The translations under genes were made by a program, and so were the position numbers. From Phreatobacter oligotrophus (GTDB lineage: Bacteria; Pseudomonadota; Alphaproteobacteria; Rhizobiales; Phreatobacteraceae), in assembly GCF_003046185.1 (NCBI RefSeq), contig NZ_PZZL01000009.1:62001-126000 (forward strand): a stretch of 64,000 nucleotides of DNA, written 5' to 3'. Shown in pieces: positions 47,069-56,136 of the stretch. The notes beneath the pieces were generated by a model that made no database searches, was not told the origin of the DNA, and worked only from the letters and a program-made list of their open reading frames with translations. Position 1 is the stretch's first letter. Each line of letters opens with the position of its first letter.

Positions 47069-49516
47069 GTGACAGCCGCCACCGCCACCATCGCGGAGAC
47101 CGACGATCGGCGCCGGCTGTCCATGCTCCGGCGGCGGCTCGTCCTGCTGGTCATCGGCATCAGCGTGCCGTTGATGGTGCTTGCCATGGGCGCGGTGTGG
47201 CAGGCCAACCGCTCCGAGCGCACACGCATGGAAGGCCGGCTCGTCGATCAGGCGCGTACGCTGGCCTCCGCCGTCGACAGTCAGTTCAGCAATGCCGAGG
47301 TCTATCTGCGGGCTGTCGCGGCCTCGCCGTCCCTCGCCGCCGGGGATTGGCTGGCGCTCTACCAGCAGGCCCGGCGCTCCACCCGCCCCGGCACTTTCGT
47401 GGCCATCCTCGATGCCGAAGGCCGGCGCATCCTCAACACCTATTTCAGCCTCGGCGAGGGCGGTGTCGCCCTCACCGAAACAGCCGGGGGCGCCATTGCC
47501 CGCGAGGCGCTGGCGAGCGACCGCATGGCCATCTCCCCGCTCTTCCGGGGGGGCAGCCTTGATGAGCCGGCCGTGGTCGCGGCCATCGGGGCGACGACCC
47601 GCAGCGGTCAGCGCGTCGCGGTGGCCTTGCTCATCCCGTCGACCCGGTTCGGCGACCTGATCGCGGCGCAGAACCTTCCCTCCGATTGGATCGCCGCCGT
47701 GCTCGACGGCGAGGATCAGGTCGTGGCGCGCTCCCGCGACGGTCACCGTTTCATCGGAACCCGGGCGATCCCGGCGGTGCGTGAGGCCCTCGCCGCGATG
47801 AGGAGTGGCATAGTCCGCACCCGGACGATCGAGAACCTGCCCGCCACCCTCGCCGTCGCCCGAGCGCCGGCGAGTCGCTTCTCAGCGGTGATCGCCGTGC
47901 CCGAAAGCGTTTTCGGCCGCTTCGCCCTCGCGACCCTCGGCCCCGTCGCGCTGATCGGTGCGGTGCTGGTCCTTGCCGCGGTCACTGCCGCCATGATCGC
48001 CTCGCGTAGCATCCTCACGGCCGTGCGCGACACCTATGCGGAGGAGAAGAGCCTGCGCGCCGAGGTAACCGAGAGCCTCAGGGTGCGCGATGCCGAACTG
48101 GAGGCCAGCGAGCGGCGCTTCCAGACCATCGCCGACGCCATGCCGCAGCTGGTCTGGTCGACCCTGCCCGACGGCTACCACGACTATTTCAACGACCGCT
48201 GGTACCAGTTCACCGGCACCCAGCCCGGCTCCACCATGGGCGGCATCTGGAACGTGCTGGTCCATCCCGACGACCAGGCGCGCTCCGCCGCCCGCTGGCA
48301 GGAATCGCTCCGCACCGGCCAGCCCTACGAGATCGAGTATCGCTTCAAGGCGGGCGATGGCAGCTATCGCTGGTTCATGGGCCGTGCCGTGCCGGTGCGC
48401 GACGGCGATGGCAACATCGTTCGCTGGTTCGGCACCTGCACCGACATCCACGACAAGAAGCTGGCGGAGGAGGCGCTTGTCGCCGCCCAGGGCCAGCTCA
48501 AGGCCCGCGTGGCGGAACTGGCCCAGCAGAAGGCGCGGCTCGAGCGCCTGATGATCTCGGCGCCCAATCTTATCTACATCAATGACCTCAAGCGCCGCCG
48601 CAACGCCTACGTCAATCCGCAGATCTTCGAGGCGCTGGGCTATGCCCCGTCCGAACTGATGGGCCGGCCGCTCAAGGCTCTCGCCGAGGTCGTTCACCCG
48701 GAAGACCGCCGCCGGGTTGCAGCCTTCGCGGCCAAGGTCCGGCGAGCGGCAGATGGCGAGATCCGCGAGCTCGAGTATCGCATCCGGCACACCGATGGAT
48801 CATGGCGCTGGTTCCTGGTGCGCGAGACGCCGTTCCTGCGCGACGCTTCCGGCGAGGTCACGCAGGTGCTCGGCACCGCCCTCGATATCGGCGCCCGCAA
48901 ACAGGCCGACGAGCGCCAGCAGATGCTCATCCGTGAGCTCCACCATCGCGTGAAGAACATCCTCGCGACCGTCCAGGCCATCGCCTCGGCCACGGGGCGA
49001 TCGGCCTCGTCCTTCGAGACCTTCCGCGAGGATTTCTCCGACCGCCTCGTCTCGCTGGGGCGGACCCATTCGCTGCTCACCCGCGAGGCCTGGGCCGGTG
49101 CCGGACTCATCGATATCCTCGAGAGCGAACTCGCCCCCTATCTCGGCGACGGTGAGGGCCGCGTCACCCTCGACGGACCGGCCGTTGTGATCCCCCGGGA
49201 CATGACCGTGCCCATCGGCATGGCCATCCATGAGCTCACCACCAACGCGGTGAAGTACGGCGCGCTTTCGGTGCCGGAGGGCCAGGTCCACGTGACCATC
49301 AGCCTGGAAGGCACCGGACCCGAACCCCGGCTTGGTCTCGTCTGGCGGGAATCCGGTGGCCCGCCTGTGAAGACCCCCGAGCGCCGCGGCTTCGGCTCGC
49401 TGCTCCTCAACCGGCTGCTGGCCTCCCAGCTCGGTGGCGAGGTCGCCATCGACTACCGGCCCGAGGGCGTCGTCGCCCGGATCGACGTGGTGCTGCGCAA
49501 GGACGACGTGCGCTGA
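47069..49516 (+). CDS. membrane HWE-family sensor histidine kinase with two PAS domains
   Basis: 815 residues from the GTG at 47069; ATG 47123 ([13 protein letters not shown]) is the main alternative. Order: membrane span, extracytoplasmic CACHE-like sensor (about 45-290), second span, PAS_3 (about 355-470, [14 protein letters not shown]), second PAS (about 490-610, [11 protein letters not shown]). The HWE core has H-box [18 protein letters not shown]-box [13 protein letters not shown] and RGFGSLLL. All boxes look intact. Probably an input kinase for PhyR; the ligand is unknown. Confidence 0.9.
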   Translation: MTAATATIAETDDRRRLSMLRRRLVLLVIGISVPLMVLAMGAVWQANRSERTRMEGRLVDQARTLASAVDSQFSNAEVYLRAVAASPSLAAGDWLALYQQARRSTRPGTFVAILDAEGRRILNTYFSLGEGGVALTETAGGAIAREALASDRMAISPLFRGGSLDEPAVVAAIGATTRSGQRVAVALLIPSTRFGDLIAAQNLPSDWIAAVLDGEDQVVARSRDGHRFIGTRAIPAVREALAAMRSGIVRTRTIENLPATLAVARAPASRFSAVIAVPESVFGRFALATLGPVALIGAVLVLAAVTAAMIASRSILTAVRDTYAEEKSLRAEVTESLRVRDAELEASERRFQTIADAMPQLVWSTLPDGYHDYFNDRWYQFTGTQPGSTMGGIWNVLVHPDDQARSAARWQESLRTGQPYEIEYRFKAGDGSYRWFMGRAVPVRDGDGNIVRWFGTCTDIHDKKLAEEALVAAQGQLKARVAELAQQKARLERLMISAPNLIYINDLKRRRNAYVNPQIFEALGYAPSELMGRPLKALAEVVHPEDRRRVAAFAAKVRRAADGEIRELEYRIRHTDGSWRWFLVRETPFLRDASGEVTQVLGTALDIGARKQADERQQMLIRELHHRVKNILATVQAIASATGRSASSFETFREDFSDRLVSLGRTHSLLTREAWAGAGLIDILESELAPYLGDGEGRVTLDGPAVVIPRDMTVPIGMAIHELTTNAVKYGALSVPEGQVHVTISLEGTGPEPRLGLVWRESGGPPVKTPERRGFGSLLLNRLLASQLGGEVAIDYRPEGVVARIDVVLRKDDVR

Positions 49517-49531
49517 GCCGCTCACCCTGAG

Positions 49532-49557
49532 GGAACCGCCGGGCGGTCCGGGGGGTT
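49532..49557 (+). promoter_or_regulatory. EcfG-like promoter (variant) before AI-2E family gene
   Basis: GGAAC, 17 bases, GGTT, 50 bases before the AI-2E-family ATG. First -10 base differs from consensus. Confidence 0.35.
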
Positions 49558-49607
49558 CTCGTGCCGCCCAGCCCCGGAGCGGGCAGATCGGCCTGGAGGA
49601 TCGGGTG

Positions 49608-51218
49608 ATGCGCAGCGAGCTGCTCTGGTTTCTGCCGCGGCCAGAGGAGCCGCCGGAGCCGGCTGCCGACGAGCCCGGCTTCTTCGACATGGGCGACCAT
49701 GATCCGGTCGTCCGTTACGCCACGCTTGGCATCTTCGTCATCCTGGCCACCGCCGCCCTCGCCATCGCCCGTCCGGTTGCGCTGCCGGTCACGGCGGGCA
49801 TTGTCTTCGGCCTGGTGCTGGGGCCGCTCGCGGACCTGCTTGTAAGGCGCGGCTGGCCGCATGCCGCCGCCGCCGGCGTGGTCGTGATGGTCGGGCTCCT
49901 CCTGATCATCGTGCTCTTCGCGGTGCTCGCGGCACCCGTCGCCCTCGGCGCGGACCAGATCCCGGCCATCGTCGATACGCTAAGGGCGAAGTTCGATGGC
50001 TTCTTCGACATGATGCGCCGGCTTCAGGGCGTTCCCGACAACGCCACCCGTCCCGTCGCCACGGAAACGGCCGCCGGCTCGTCCTTCACGCCGCTGCTGA
50101 ACATCGCGGTGACCTCCACCAGCGCCGCCGGCGGGCTTCTCATCTTCGTCGCCACGATCTTCTTCTACCTCGCCGCCCGCCGGCAGCTGAAGGCGCGTAT
50201 CCTGCGCCTCTGCTTCGGCCGGGATGCCCGGCAGGTCGCCGGTTCTTTCTTCGAGGAGGTCGAGACTCGCATCGGCAGCTATTTCGCCGTGGTCACCATC
50301 ATCAACCTCGGCATGGGCGCGGTGACCGGGCTCATCGCCTGGGTCGCGGGCTTCCCCTATCCGCTGTTCTGGGCGGCGCTCGCCTTCGTGCTGAACTACC
50401 TGCCGTTCATCGGGCCGCTGATCGTCGCGGCGCTCATGGTCGGTGCGGGCATCACGCTCACTGACAACGCCGCCTGGGCCATGGCTCCCGGCGCCGCCTA
50501 TGTCGTGATCCATGTGATCGAGGGAAACGTCCTCACCCCCAGCCTCGTCGGCCAGCGGCTGACGGTCTCTCCCTTCCTCGTCTTCCTGTCCTTCGTCTTC
50601 TGGCTGTGGCTCTGGGGTCCGGCGGGCGCCATCCTCTCGACGCCGCTGCTGCTCGTCGGGATCGTCATGGTCGAGGTGCTGCGATCCTACCGCATCGCCC
50701 ATGAAATCGCCCAGGCCGAGGCGTCGGACGCCGCCGCAGGAACTGCGACCCCCGCCGCGAGTTTACCGTTCGAAGCGACAATTCAGCGTCGACCCCGACG
50801 TCCCTCACCGCCTGACAGCAGGAGTTTTCCCATGCCCATCGCCGCCCAGACCACCACCCGTGACAGCCTGCACGACACCTCCGGCCATGCCGAGGCTGGG
50901 CTTCGCGAGACTGCTCGCTCGGCCGGCACACCGCTGCGTGATGCCGCTTCCGACATGGCCGACGGCGCCGCCCGTGCCGGCGAGAAGGCCGCTGAAATGA
51001 AGGACGCAGCCATGGACGGTGCGGCGGATGTCGCGCGCGACGTGAATGCCAAGCTGAAGGCCGTCGGCATCGACACCGACGTGATGTTCGGCGCCGCCAA
51101 GGACCAGGCCGGCGACCTGAAGAAGATGATCGCCGACGAGCTCACCGAGCGGCCCTGGCACACCCTTGGCCTTGCCGCCGCAGCCGGCGTCGTTCTCGGC
51201 TTCCTCTCGTCGCGGTGA
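49608..51218 (+). CDS. AI-2E family transporter fused in frame to a YqjD-like C-terminus
   Basis: 536 residues from the ATG at 49608 (GGAGGA upstream). Residues about 30-365 form the AI-2E/PerM permease domain with paired spans at both ends and PYPLFWAALAFVLNYLPFIGP, a diagnostic block. Instead of stopping, the frame runs through about 45 low-complexity residues into a full YqjD/ElaB-like protein whose own start and ribosome-binding site lie inside the frame. Either a real fusion, or a transporter that has lost its stop. Substrate of this family is mostly unknown. Confidence 0.75.
   Translation: MRSELLWFLPRPEEPPEPAADEPGFFDMGDHDPVVRYATLGIFVILATAALAIARPVALPVTAGIVFGLVLGPLADLLVRRGWPHAAAAGVVVMVGLLLIIVLFAVLAAPVALGADQIPAIVDTLRAKFDGFFDMMRRLQGVPDNATRPVATETAAGSSFTPLLNIAVTSTSAAGGLLIFVATIFFYLAARRQLKARILRLCFGRDARQVAGSFFEEVETRIGSYFAVVTIINLGMGAVTGLIAWVAGFPYPLFWAALAFVLNYLPFIGPLIVAALMVGAGITLTDNAAWAMAPGAAYVVIHVIEGNVLTPSLVGQRLTVSPFLVFLSFVFWLWLWGPAGAILSTPLLLVGIVMVEVLRSYRIAHEIAQAEASDAAAGTATPAASLPFEATIQRRPRRPSPPDSRSFPMPIAAQTTTRDSLHDTSGHAEAGLRETARSAGTPLRDAASDMADGAARAGEKAAEMKDAAMDGAADVARDVNAKLKAVGIDTDVMFGAAKDQAGDLKKMIADELTERPWHTLGLAAAAGVVLGFLSSR
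50739..50763 (+). promoter_or_regulatory. possible EcfG-like promoter inside the AI-2E reading frame
   Basis: GGAAC, 16 bases, AGTT, 69 bases before the internal YqjD start. One -10 mismatch. It supports separate transcription of the YqjD-like part. Confidence 0.3.
50832..51218 (+). CDS. YqjD/ElaB-like (DUF883-type) ribosome/membrane stress protein
   Basis: 128 residues from the ATG at 50832, which has CAGGAG eight bases upstream. A long Ala/Asp/Glu helix (DAASDMADGAARAGEKAAEMKDAAMDG) is followed by LAAAAGVVLGFLSSR, a C-terminal membrane anchor. This is the YqjD/ElaB plan: helical rod plus tail anchor, stress-induced in E. coli. It is also the C-terminus of the longer AI-2E frame. The next gene is its usual partner, a YqjE-like protein, coupled by GTGA. 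Confidence 0.7.
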   Translation: MPIAAQTTTRDSLHDTSGHAEAGLRETARSAGTPLRDAASDMADGAARAGEKAAEMKDAAMDGAADVARDVNAKLKAVGIDTDVMFGAAKDQAGDLKKMIADELTERPWHTLGLAAAAGVVLGFLSSR

Positions 51219-51646
51219 GCATCATGTGGAGGGGACTGGCATTGCTCGGCGTTGCCGAGCTCGGGGCTTCCGTGAAGCGCAGCATCCTGGTGGCGGCAAT
51301 CTATGCCGTTGCCGGCCTGGCCCTGCTGTGTTCGCTCGGCTTCCTCGTTGCTGCCGGCCACGGAGCGCTCGCCTGGCGCTACGGCGCCGATGTGGCGAGC
51401 CTGGTCCTCGCCGGCTGGTTCTTCGTGCTGGCCCTCGGAATCGCGCTCATCGGTCTGGCCATCAAATGGCGCGCCCAGCGCCGACGCTCCATGGCGACCA
51501 CGGCGCTTGTCGTGGCGCCGACGGTCGCGCCTGTCGCCCTTCGGGCCCTCGCCCGGCGCCCCAATCTTGCGGCCACCATCGCCGCCACCGTCCTCGCCGT
51601 TGGCGCGCTCGTCGGCAGCCGCTGGGCTGCCCGCTCCGACAGCTGA
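51215..51646 (+). CDS. YqjE-like/phage-holin-superfamily membrane protein
   Basis: 143 residues. Two central membrane spans (ILVAAIYAVAGLALLCSLGFLVAAG and LVLAGWFFVLALGIALIGLAI) are followed by a third Ala-rich hydrophobic stretch near the end and RWAARSDS. GTG start overlaps the YqjD-like stop by four bases; ATG 51224 is the alternative. YqjD-YqjE pairs are stress-linked inner-membrane proteins of unknown job. Confidence 0.75.
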   Translation: MSIMWRGLALLGVAELGASVKRSILVAAIYAVAGLALLCSLGFLVAAGHGALAWRYGADVASLVLAGWFFVLALGIALIGLAIKWRAQRRRSMATTALVVAPTVAPVALRALARRPNLAATIAATVLAVGALVGSRWAARSDS

Positions 51647-51727
51647 CCCGGCTGATTCCGCTCAACCGTTCCCATCCGCGTCGCGCGCGGCCTTCGCCAT
51701 GAAGGCTGCCCGCCGAAGGAGCAGTGC

Positions 51728-52216
51728 ATGTCCATCGATGTGTCGCCGACCAAGCCCCCGGCTGCCGCTGCGGGCCAATATCTCGTGACCGCGTCCCGCA
51801 GCCTGCGCGGCAATGGCAAGGGCCCGGAAACTCTCCGCGTGCTGGTCTGTGAGGATGATCCGGTGCTGGCCCTGGAGCTTGAGACCTGCATTGCCGAATG
51901 CGGCGCGGTCACCTGCGGTTCGGCACCCTCGCACGATGAGGCGCACCGGCTTGCTGCGCTCACCTTGCCCGACCTCGCCATTGTGGATCTGCATCTTGGC
52001 GACGGGCGCTCAGGTCCGCGCATCGCCGCTGATTTCGCCGAGCGCGGCATCAAGGTCGTCGTGGTGTCGGGGGATCAGACGGTCGATGCGGTGCTGGCGC
52101 GCATCGACCACGTTTTTCTGCCAAAGCCACTGAACGCCAGCATCTTGCAGGAGATCCTGCGTCACGAGATGCGGCGGCGGAGCCACCCGGACGCGGGAGG
52201 CCTGGTCGACGCCTGA
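51728..52216 (+). CDS. single-domain response regulator
   Basis: 162 residues: a 35-residue variable N-terminus and one receiver domain (LRVLVCEDDPVLALELE; acceptor Asp in AIVDLHLGDG; conserved Ser in VVVSGD; Lys in FLPKPLN). No output domain. AAGGAG precedes the ATG. Such regulators act as phosphate sinks or protein-binding switches for HWE kinases. Placed among four such kinases in this window. Confidence 0.88.
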   Translation: MSIDVSPTKPPAAAAGQYLVTASRSLRGNGKGPETLRVLVCEDDPVLALELETCIAECGAVTCGSAPSHDEAHRLAALTLPDLAIVDLHLGDGRSGPRIAADFAERGIKVVVVSGDQTVDAVLARIDHVFLPKPLNASILQEILRHEMRRRSHPDAGGLVDA

Positions 52217-52234
52217 TTATACCCGCACAGACCC

Positions 52235-52516
52235 TTACAGCCGACTGCCGCCCTCCTGGGCAGCCACCGAGGCCGTGCTGCCCACCCCAGGCTGCGGCGG
52301 CTGGTCCCGAAAGGCATCGAAGGCATGATGGGCGTGGTCGAGATCGGCGGGAGCGGGCAGAGCTGCAATGGCTCGCACCGGGGAATGCCGGTCAGCCACC
52401 ATCGCGGCCGTGCCTGCGGCGATCGCGCCGACCGTGCCAGCGGCGATGACGGCGATGGCCCAGAGCGCGGCGCGGCGCTTGGTGGCGGGGCGGGCAATCA
52501 GGGCCTGGCGATCCAT
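52235..52516 (-). CDS. small membrane-anchored hypothetical protein, 93 aa
   Basis: 93 residues from the ATG at 52516, preceded by AGGAGA at optimal distance. A basic N-terminus (RPATKRRAALW) precedes one hydrophobic span (AIAVIAAGTVGAIAAGTAAMV). The periplasmic tail is His/Asp-rich in the middle (DLDHAHHAFDAF). A weak stress-type promoter (TGAAC-N16-CGTT) faces this gene. No family recognised. Confidence 0.55.
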   Translation of the reverse strand: MDRQALIARPATKRRAALWAIAVIAAGTVGAIAAGTAAMVADRHSPVRAIAALPAPADLDHAHHAFDAFRDQPPQPGVGSTASVAAQEGGSRL

Positions 52517-52593
52517 GGAGAGTCTCCTGTCTCGTGTCATGGAACCAACGCTTCCGAGGCTCGAAAGTTCAGTGAATCTCTGGACTTTCCGGC

Positions 52594-52619
52594 GGAACCT
52601 GCCGTCATGCCCACACGTT
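52594..52619 (+). promoter_or_regulatory. EcfG promoter before the extensin-like region
   Basis: GGAAC, 17 bases, CGTT, an exact EcfG match, 30 bases before the ATG at 52650. Confidence 0.55.
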
Positions 52620-52649
52620 CTCCCGACAGTCCCATCGGGAGCTTTGGCC

Positions 52650-52730
52650 ATGGCCGATATCGCCACGAACCTCCACGTCATTGTCCTGGCCGTTATGGCC
52701 GTGGCGGTGCACGCCCTGGCCTGCCGCTGA
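52650..52730 (+). CDS. 26-aa hydrophobic peptide ahead of the extensin-like gene
   Basis: MADIATNLHVIVLAVMAVA and on to HALACR: 26 residues with one hydrophobic core. GGGAG lies eight bases before the ATG and an exact EcfG promoter 30 bases before. It ends at TGA 52728-52730, in the same frame as the extensin-like coding sequence that continues directly after. It may be a genuine peptide, a leader, or the cut-off N-terminus of that protein. Confidence 0.4.
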   Translation: MADIATNLHVIVLAVMAVAVHALACR

Positions 52731-52991
52731 GCGACGCCGCAGAGCGTCCCCTGCGCCTTTTTCGCGCTGGCCCTCGTCCTCACCGCGGGGAGCCCTGCGC
52801 CGGGGGCGCATGGCACGACGCCGCTTCCCGTTCCACGACCGACCACCACAGCAACGCCGGCGCCTCTGCCGCAGCCCCAGGCTCCTCCTTCACCGGTAAG
52901 CACCTGTCTTGTCCGGCTGGCCCTCACCGGGCTGCGCTTCACGATCGAAAACCAACCCGCTGGTCCCGAGGCCTGCCGCATCGCCGATCCG

Positions 52992-53444
52992 GTGCGGCTC
53001 GAGGCGCTGCAGGGGGAGGCCGGCGTGGTGGCCTTTCCCGATCGACCGCTCGTGAGCTGCGGGTTCGCCGAGGTCCTGGCCGCCTTCACGCGGGACGCCT
53101 TGGTCCCGCTCGCCGCGGGTCATCTCGGGGCGCGTGTTACGGCGGTCGGGACCGGTCCCGGGTTTTCCTGCCGCAGCCGCAACCGGATGCCGGGCGCGCG
53201 CATCAGCGCCCATGGCCGGGGTCTTGCCATCGACATCGCCTGGATCGTTCTGGACGGGCGCCGCGAAACTGTCGCCACGCCCTCGGACGCTTCGGCGACG
53301 CGCTATCTCGCAGCCCTGCGCCGGGCAGGCTGTGGCTGGTTCACCACTGTGCTCGGACCGGGCTCGGATGCGGCCCATGACGACCACCTTCATGTCGACC
53401 GCGAACCTCGTGGTCGCGACGGAGAGAGCCGCCTTTGTCAGTGA
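52992..53444 (+). CDS. extensin-like C-terminal domain protein (start unclear)
   Basis: The coordinates give the part with a legal start (GTG 52992, 150 residues). It holds the extensin-like core: VSCGFAEVLAAFTRDALVPLA, GPGFSCRSRNR, ISAHGRGLAIDIAW, GCGWFTTVLGPGSDAAHDDHLHVD, ending CQ. The frame stays open back to 52731 and encodes a signal-like hydrophobic stretch, a Pro/Thr-rich linker and the domain start STCLVRLALTG, but has no ATG, GTG or TTG there. So the true N-terminus is missing its start, or the gene is cut by TGA 52728. Likely periplasmic, cell-wall related by family. Confidence 0.7.
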   Translation: MRLEALQGEAGVVAFPDRPLVSCGFAEVLAAFTRDALVPLAAGHLGARVTAVGTGPGFSCRSRNRMPGARISAHGRGLAIDIAWIVLDGRRETVATPSDASATRYLAALRRAGCGWFTTVLGPGSDAAHDDHLHVDREPRGRDGESRLCQ

Positions 53445-53463
53445 AAATACCCGGCTAACGAAA

Positions 53464-53490
53464 AGCCCCGCACCTGAGGGGTGCGGGGCT
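53464..53490. terminator. bidirectional terminator
   Basis: A perfect 11-bp stem AGCCCCGCACC/GGTGCGGGGCT with a 5-base loop lies between the convergent extensin-like and PRC-barrel genes. On the minus strand it is followed by TTTTCG. Confidence 0.75.
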
Positions 53491-53517
53491 CGATCACTCC
53501 CTGCCGGGAGCTGGTTG

Positions 53518-54183
53518 TCAGGTGCGGGAGCGCACGAAGGTCGGCATATCCTGAAGCTGCTGCTTCGTGCTGGTGACGAAGCCGACCAGCGTCCCGTCGG
53601 ACATGCGCATGAACTTCACATCGGAGAGCGGAATGGCGACGTTCTTCTCGCCAATGCCGAGGAAACCGCCGACGCCGAGAATGGCATGGGAGACACGCCC
53701 GTCATTGCCGATCGCGAGGTCATCGACCTTGCCGATGGAGTCGTGGCGATCGCGCATCATGCGCCACTGCTCGTCGCTCACCGGGGTGATGGCCATGGAG
53801 CCCGGACCCGGGGTCATGCCGGACGTGGTGGTGGCGGTGCCGGAACCCGGCATGGCCGTGGAGCCGCTGGTGCTGCCCATGGGGGTGCCGGTGGACGAGC
53901 CCCCGGCGTTCGGAGCAGCGGCGTTGCGGTTCGGCGTCACGGTCGAGCCGGTGGTGGCGGGAGCATCCGGCTTCGGCGCATAGATGGAAATGCCGATGAT
54001 CTTGTTGGCGGTGAGCTGCTCATTGGTCATCTGCTGGGCGCGGGTGGACGGCGTTGCCGGCGCGGTCTGGGCCGGGGTCTGCGCGCCCGGCGTGGTGGTG
54101 GTGTTCGGAGTGTTGGTCTGGGCGAGGGCGCCGGTGGCCAGCAGGGTGGCGACGGACGCGGTGACGAGGTGTTTCCTGAACAT
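53518..54183 (-). CDS. secreted PRC-barrel protein
   Basis: 221 residues from the ATG at 54183 (GAGGA upstream; 54195 possible). A signal peptide ends GALAQT. A long Thr/Pro/Gly/Ser linker (about 25-130) follows, then a C-terminal PRC-barrel (DSIGKVDDLAIGNDGRVSHAILGVGGFLGIGEKNVAIP). PRC-barrel proteins in the envelope are common EcfG targets. Role unknown. A near-consensus EcfG promoter lies about 70 bp upstream. Confidence 0.85.
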   Translation of the reverse strand: MFRKHLVTASVATLLATGALAQTNTPNTTTTPGAQTPAQTAPATPSTRAQQMTNEQLTANKIIGISIYAPKPDAPATTGSTVTPNRNAAAPNAGGSSTGTPMGSTSGSTAMPGSGTATTTSGMTPGPGSMAITPVSDEQWRMMRDRHDSIGKVDDLAIGNDGRVSHAILGVGGFLGIGEKNVAIPLSDVKFMRMSDGTLVGFVTSTKQQLQDMPTFVRSRT

Positions 54184-54251
54184 GGCGATCCTCATGATGG
54201 CTCTTCGGAAAGCAGCGGCGCGAAACGGGTGCCGCGCGCTGTCAAAGTCCC

Positions 54252-54276
54252 AACCGCAGCCGGCGCCCTTTGTTCC
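54252..54276 (-). promoter_or_regulatory. EcfG-like promoter (variant) before PRC-barrel gene
   Basis: Minus strand: GGAAC, 16 bases, GGTT, about 69 bases before the ATG. First -10 base differs from consensus. Confidence 0.4.
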
Positions 54277-54308
54277 GATCGACCAGCATGAGGATGTCCG
54301 TAAAATAC

Positions 54309-55205
54309 TTAGCCGGCGCTGCGGAATCGGCTCATGGCCTGCCAGTGGTCCCGCCGCTCCCCGGCCGTCTGCGGAAAACGGTCGCCCTCCACCTCTTCGG
54401 TGATCACGGCGAAGCTCTCGAGCCGATGCGCGCCGAAGGTTGAGATCATCGCGACGTCGGCGGCGTCACGGCCCAGCGCGACCGGAATGCGACCGATGCG
54501 GGGCCGGTTGTGGCGCGCGTCGAAGGCATGCCAGTGCCCGTCCAGAAGGACCTCGAACCAGGCGCTGAAGTCCATGGGATCGGGCATGGCCGGTACACCG
54601 ATATCGCCGAGGTAACCTGTGACGTAGCGCGCCGGGATGTTGAGGCAGCGGCACAGCGTCAGCGCGAGGTGGGCGAAATCGCGACAAACGCCCGTGCGTT
54701 CATCCCAGGCCTCCGCCGCCGTACGGGTGCTGCGCGCGGCCATGTAGTCGAAACGCAGGTGGGCATGGACGAGGTCGCAAATCGCCTGGACCTGACGCCC
54801 TCCGGCGGGGACCGTGCCGAACTGCTCCCAGGCCAGCGCCATCAACCGGTCGGTCTCGCAATATCTGCTTCCGGCCAGAAAGGGCAGGGCCTCCTTGGGC
54901 AGGTCCTGCGGCATCGTGGCGTGGGCGTCCAGCGGCAGGACCTCGGGGAAGCCAGGGTCGTGGATCATGCCCGCGGCGGTCAGCCGCGCGCCCCCGGCCG
55001 GCACCAGCAGCCGGCGGGCGATGTTGCCGAAGGGATCGATGAACGGCTCGGTGACAAGGCTCGCTCCGCCGACGAGAGCGGTGACCTCGGGCTCGTCGGG
55101 CTCGGCGAGGTCGCCACGGCGATCGGGATGCACGTCGAGCATCAGGATGGCGGGGGTCGCCTGCTCGCAGGAGATGGTGATGTCGTATCCGTAGCGAATG
55201 TGCAT
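54309..55205 (-). CDS. transglutaminase-like family protein (first copy)
   Basis: 298 residues, no signal peptide. The catalytic Cys lies in RTGVCRDFAHLALTLCR (about residue 172), His in HWHAFDARHNRPRIGR (about 232) and Asp in the same block. Part of the bacterial transglutaminase-like/protease family related to SCO-type proteins. The partner genes usual for this family (ATP-grasp, alpha-E) are absent. An exact EcfG promoter stands 62 bp upstream. Confidence 0.87.
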   Translation of the reverse strand: MHIRYGYDITISCEQATPAILMLDVHPDRRGDLAEPDEPEVTALVGGASLVTEPFIDPFGNIARRLLVPAGGARLTAAGMIHDPGFPEVLPLDAHATMPQDLPKEALPFLAGSRYCETDRLMALAWEQFGTVPAGGRQVQAICDLVHAHLRFDYMAARSTRTAAEAWDERTGVCRDFAHLALTLCRCLNIPARYVTGYLGDIGVPAMPDPMDFSAWFEVLLDGHWHAFDARHNRPRIGRIPVALGRDAADVAMISTFGAHRLESFAVITEEVEGDRFPQTAGERRDHWQAMSRFRSAG

Positions 55206-55266
55206 GGAGGCTCCCGGCGCTGCCGGCCGTGCCCGTGACGGACCCTCGCCGATGCCTGTCGGGGCT

Positions 55267-55292
55267 AACGCCGCGCGCGCGGCGCCGGTTCC
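55267..55292 (-). promoter_or_regulatory. EcfG promoter before first transglutaminase gene
   Basis: Minus strand: GGAAC, 17 bases, CGTT, exact match to consensus, ending 62 bases before the ATG at 55205. Confidence 0.55.
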
Positions 55293-55305
55293 CGCGCCTA
55301 CCCTG

Positions 55306-56064
55306 TCAGAGGATGGGCCGTTCCACCAGATCCCGCTCGAAATATGCGGCGATCCGTTCGGTCAGCCGTGGGTTCTCCAGCGTCAGTCGGCCGTTGCCGA
55401 AAGTGAACAGGCCGGCGCGGCGGAGCTTCGCCCAGGTCTTGTTGGTATGGACCAGCGACAGGCCGAGCGCATCGGCGAGTTGCTGCTGCGAGAGCGGGAA
55501 GTCGAAGCTCCGGTCGGTGACGAGATCAAGGGTCTCCGCGCGTCGGTAGAGCGAGATGACCAGCGAGGCGATGCGTTCAGTCGCGCTGCGCTGGCCGACC
55601 GACAACAGGTTTTCATCGGTCAGGTTCTCTTCCCGGGAGCCGAGCCAGGCCATCTCATAGGCGAGTTGCGGCATGCGCACGAAGGCGTCCCAGATCTTGC
55701 GGCGAGGGAAGACACAGACCTCGACATCCGTTAGCGCCTCGACGCCATGCTGGGCGACGGCGAGCAGGGAGGCCTGAAGGCCGATCAGGTCGCCCGGCAG
55801 GAGGAAGTTGAGGATCTGGCGACGACCGTCCTGCATGACCTTGTAGCGGAAGGCCCAGCCGGCAAAGAGCGTGAACAGCTCGGCGTCCGCCTGGCCGGGA
55901 TAGATGATCTCCTGGCCGGCGGCGATGCGGCGGTGGTCGGTCTTGAACTCGGCCGTGAAGGCGATCTCGGCATCGGTCTTGGGGTGGAAGGCGCGTTTCC
56001 GGCGCAAAGGGCAGGCATGGCACCAGGGATGGAGCGACTGCCGGGTGACAGGATTGGAGAGCAT
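55306..56064 (-). CDS. Crp/Fnr family transcriptional regulator
   Basis: 252 residues from the ATG at 56064. A cyclic-nucleotide-type sensor barrel is at about 30-150 (YPGQADAELFTLFAGWAFRYKVMQDGRRQILNFLLPGDLIG). The C-terminal winged helix is at about 170-245 (SQQQLADALGLSLVHTNKTWAKLRRAG). The N-terminus has CHACPL, two cysteines only, so an FNR-type [4Fe-4S] cluster is unlikely. Divergent from the ABC exporter. Confidence 0.9.
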   Translation of the reverse strand: MLSNPVTRQSLHPWCHACPLRRKRAFHPKTDAEIAFTAEFKTDHRRIAAGQEIIYPGQADAELFTLFAGWAFRYKVMQDGRRQILNFLLPGDLIGLQASLLAVAQHGVEALTDVEVCVFPRRKIWDAFVRMPQLAYEMAWLGSREENLTDENLLSVGQRSATERIASLVISLYRRAETLDLVTDRSFDFPLSQQQLADALGLSLVHTNKTWAKLRRAGLFTFGNGRLTLENPRLTERIAAYFERDLVERPIL

Positions 56065-56111
56065 GGGTCCTCGTGGTCTCGGGGCGCGTGGCACCCCCCT
56101 CAAACCCACAT

Positions 56112-56136
56112 GGAACCCGTTACCGTCGCCAGCGTT
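56112..56136 (+). promoter_or_regulatory. EcfG promoter before the YddA-type ABC gene
   Basis: GGAAC, 16 bases, CGTT, exact match, 86 bases before the ATG at 56222. Confidence 0.55.
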
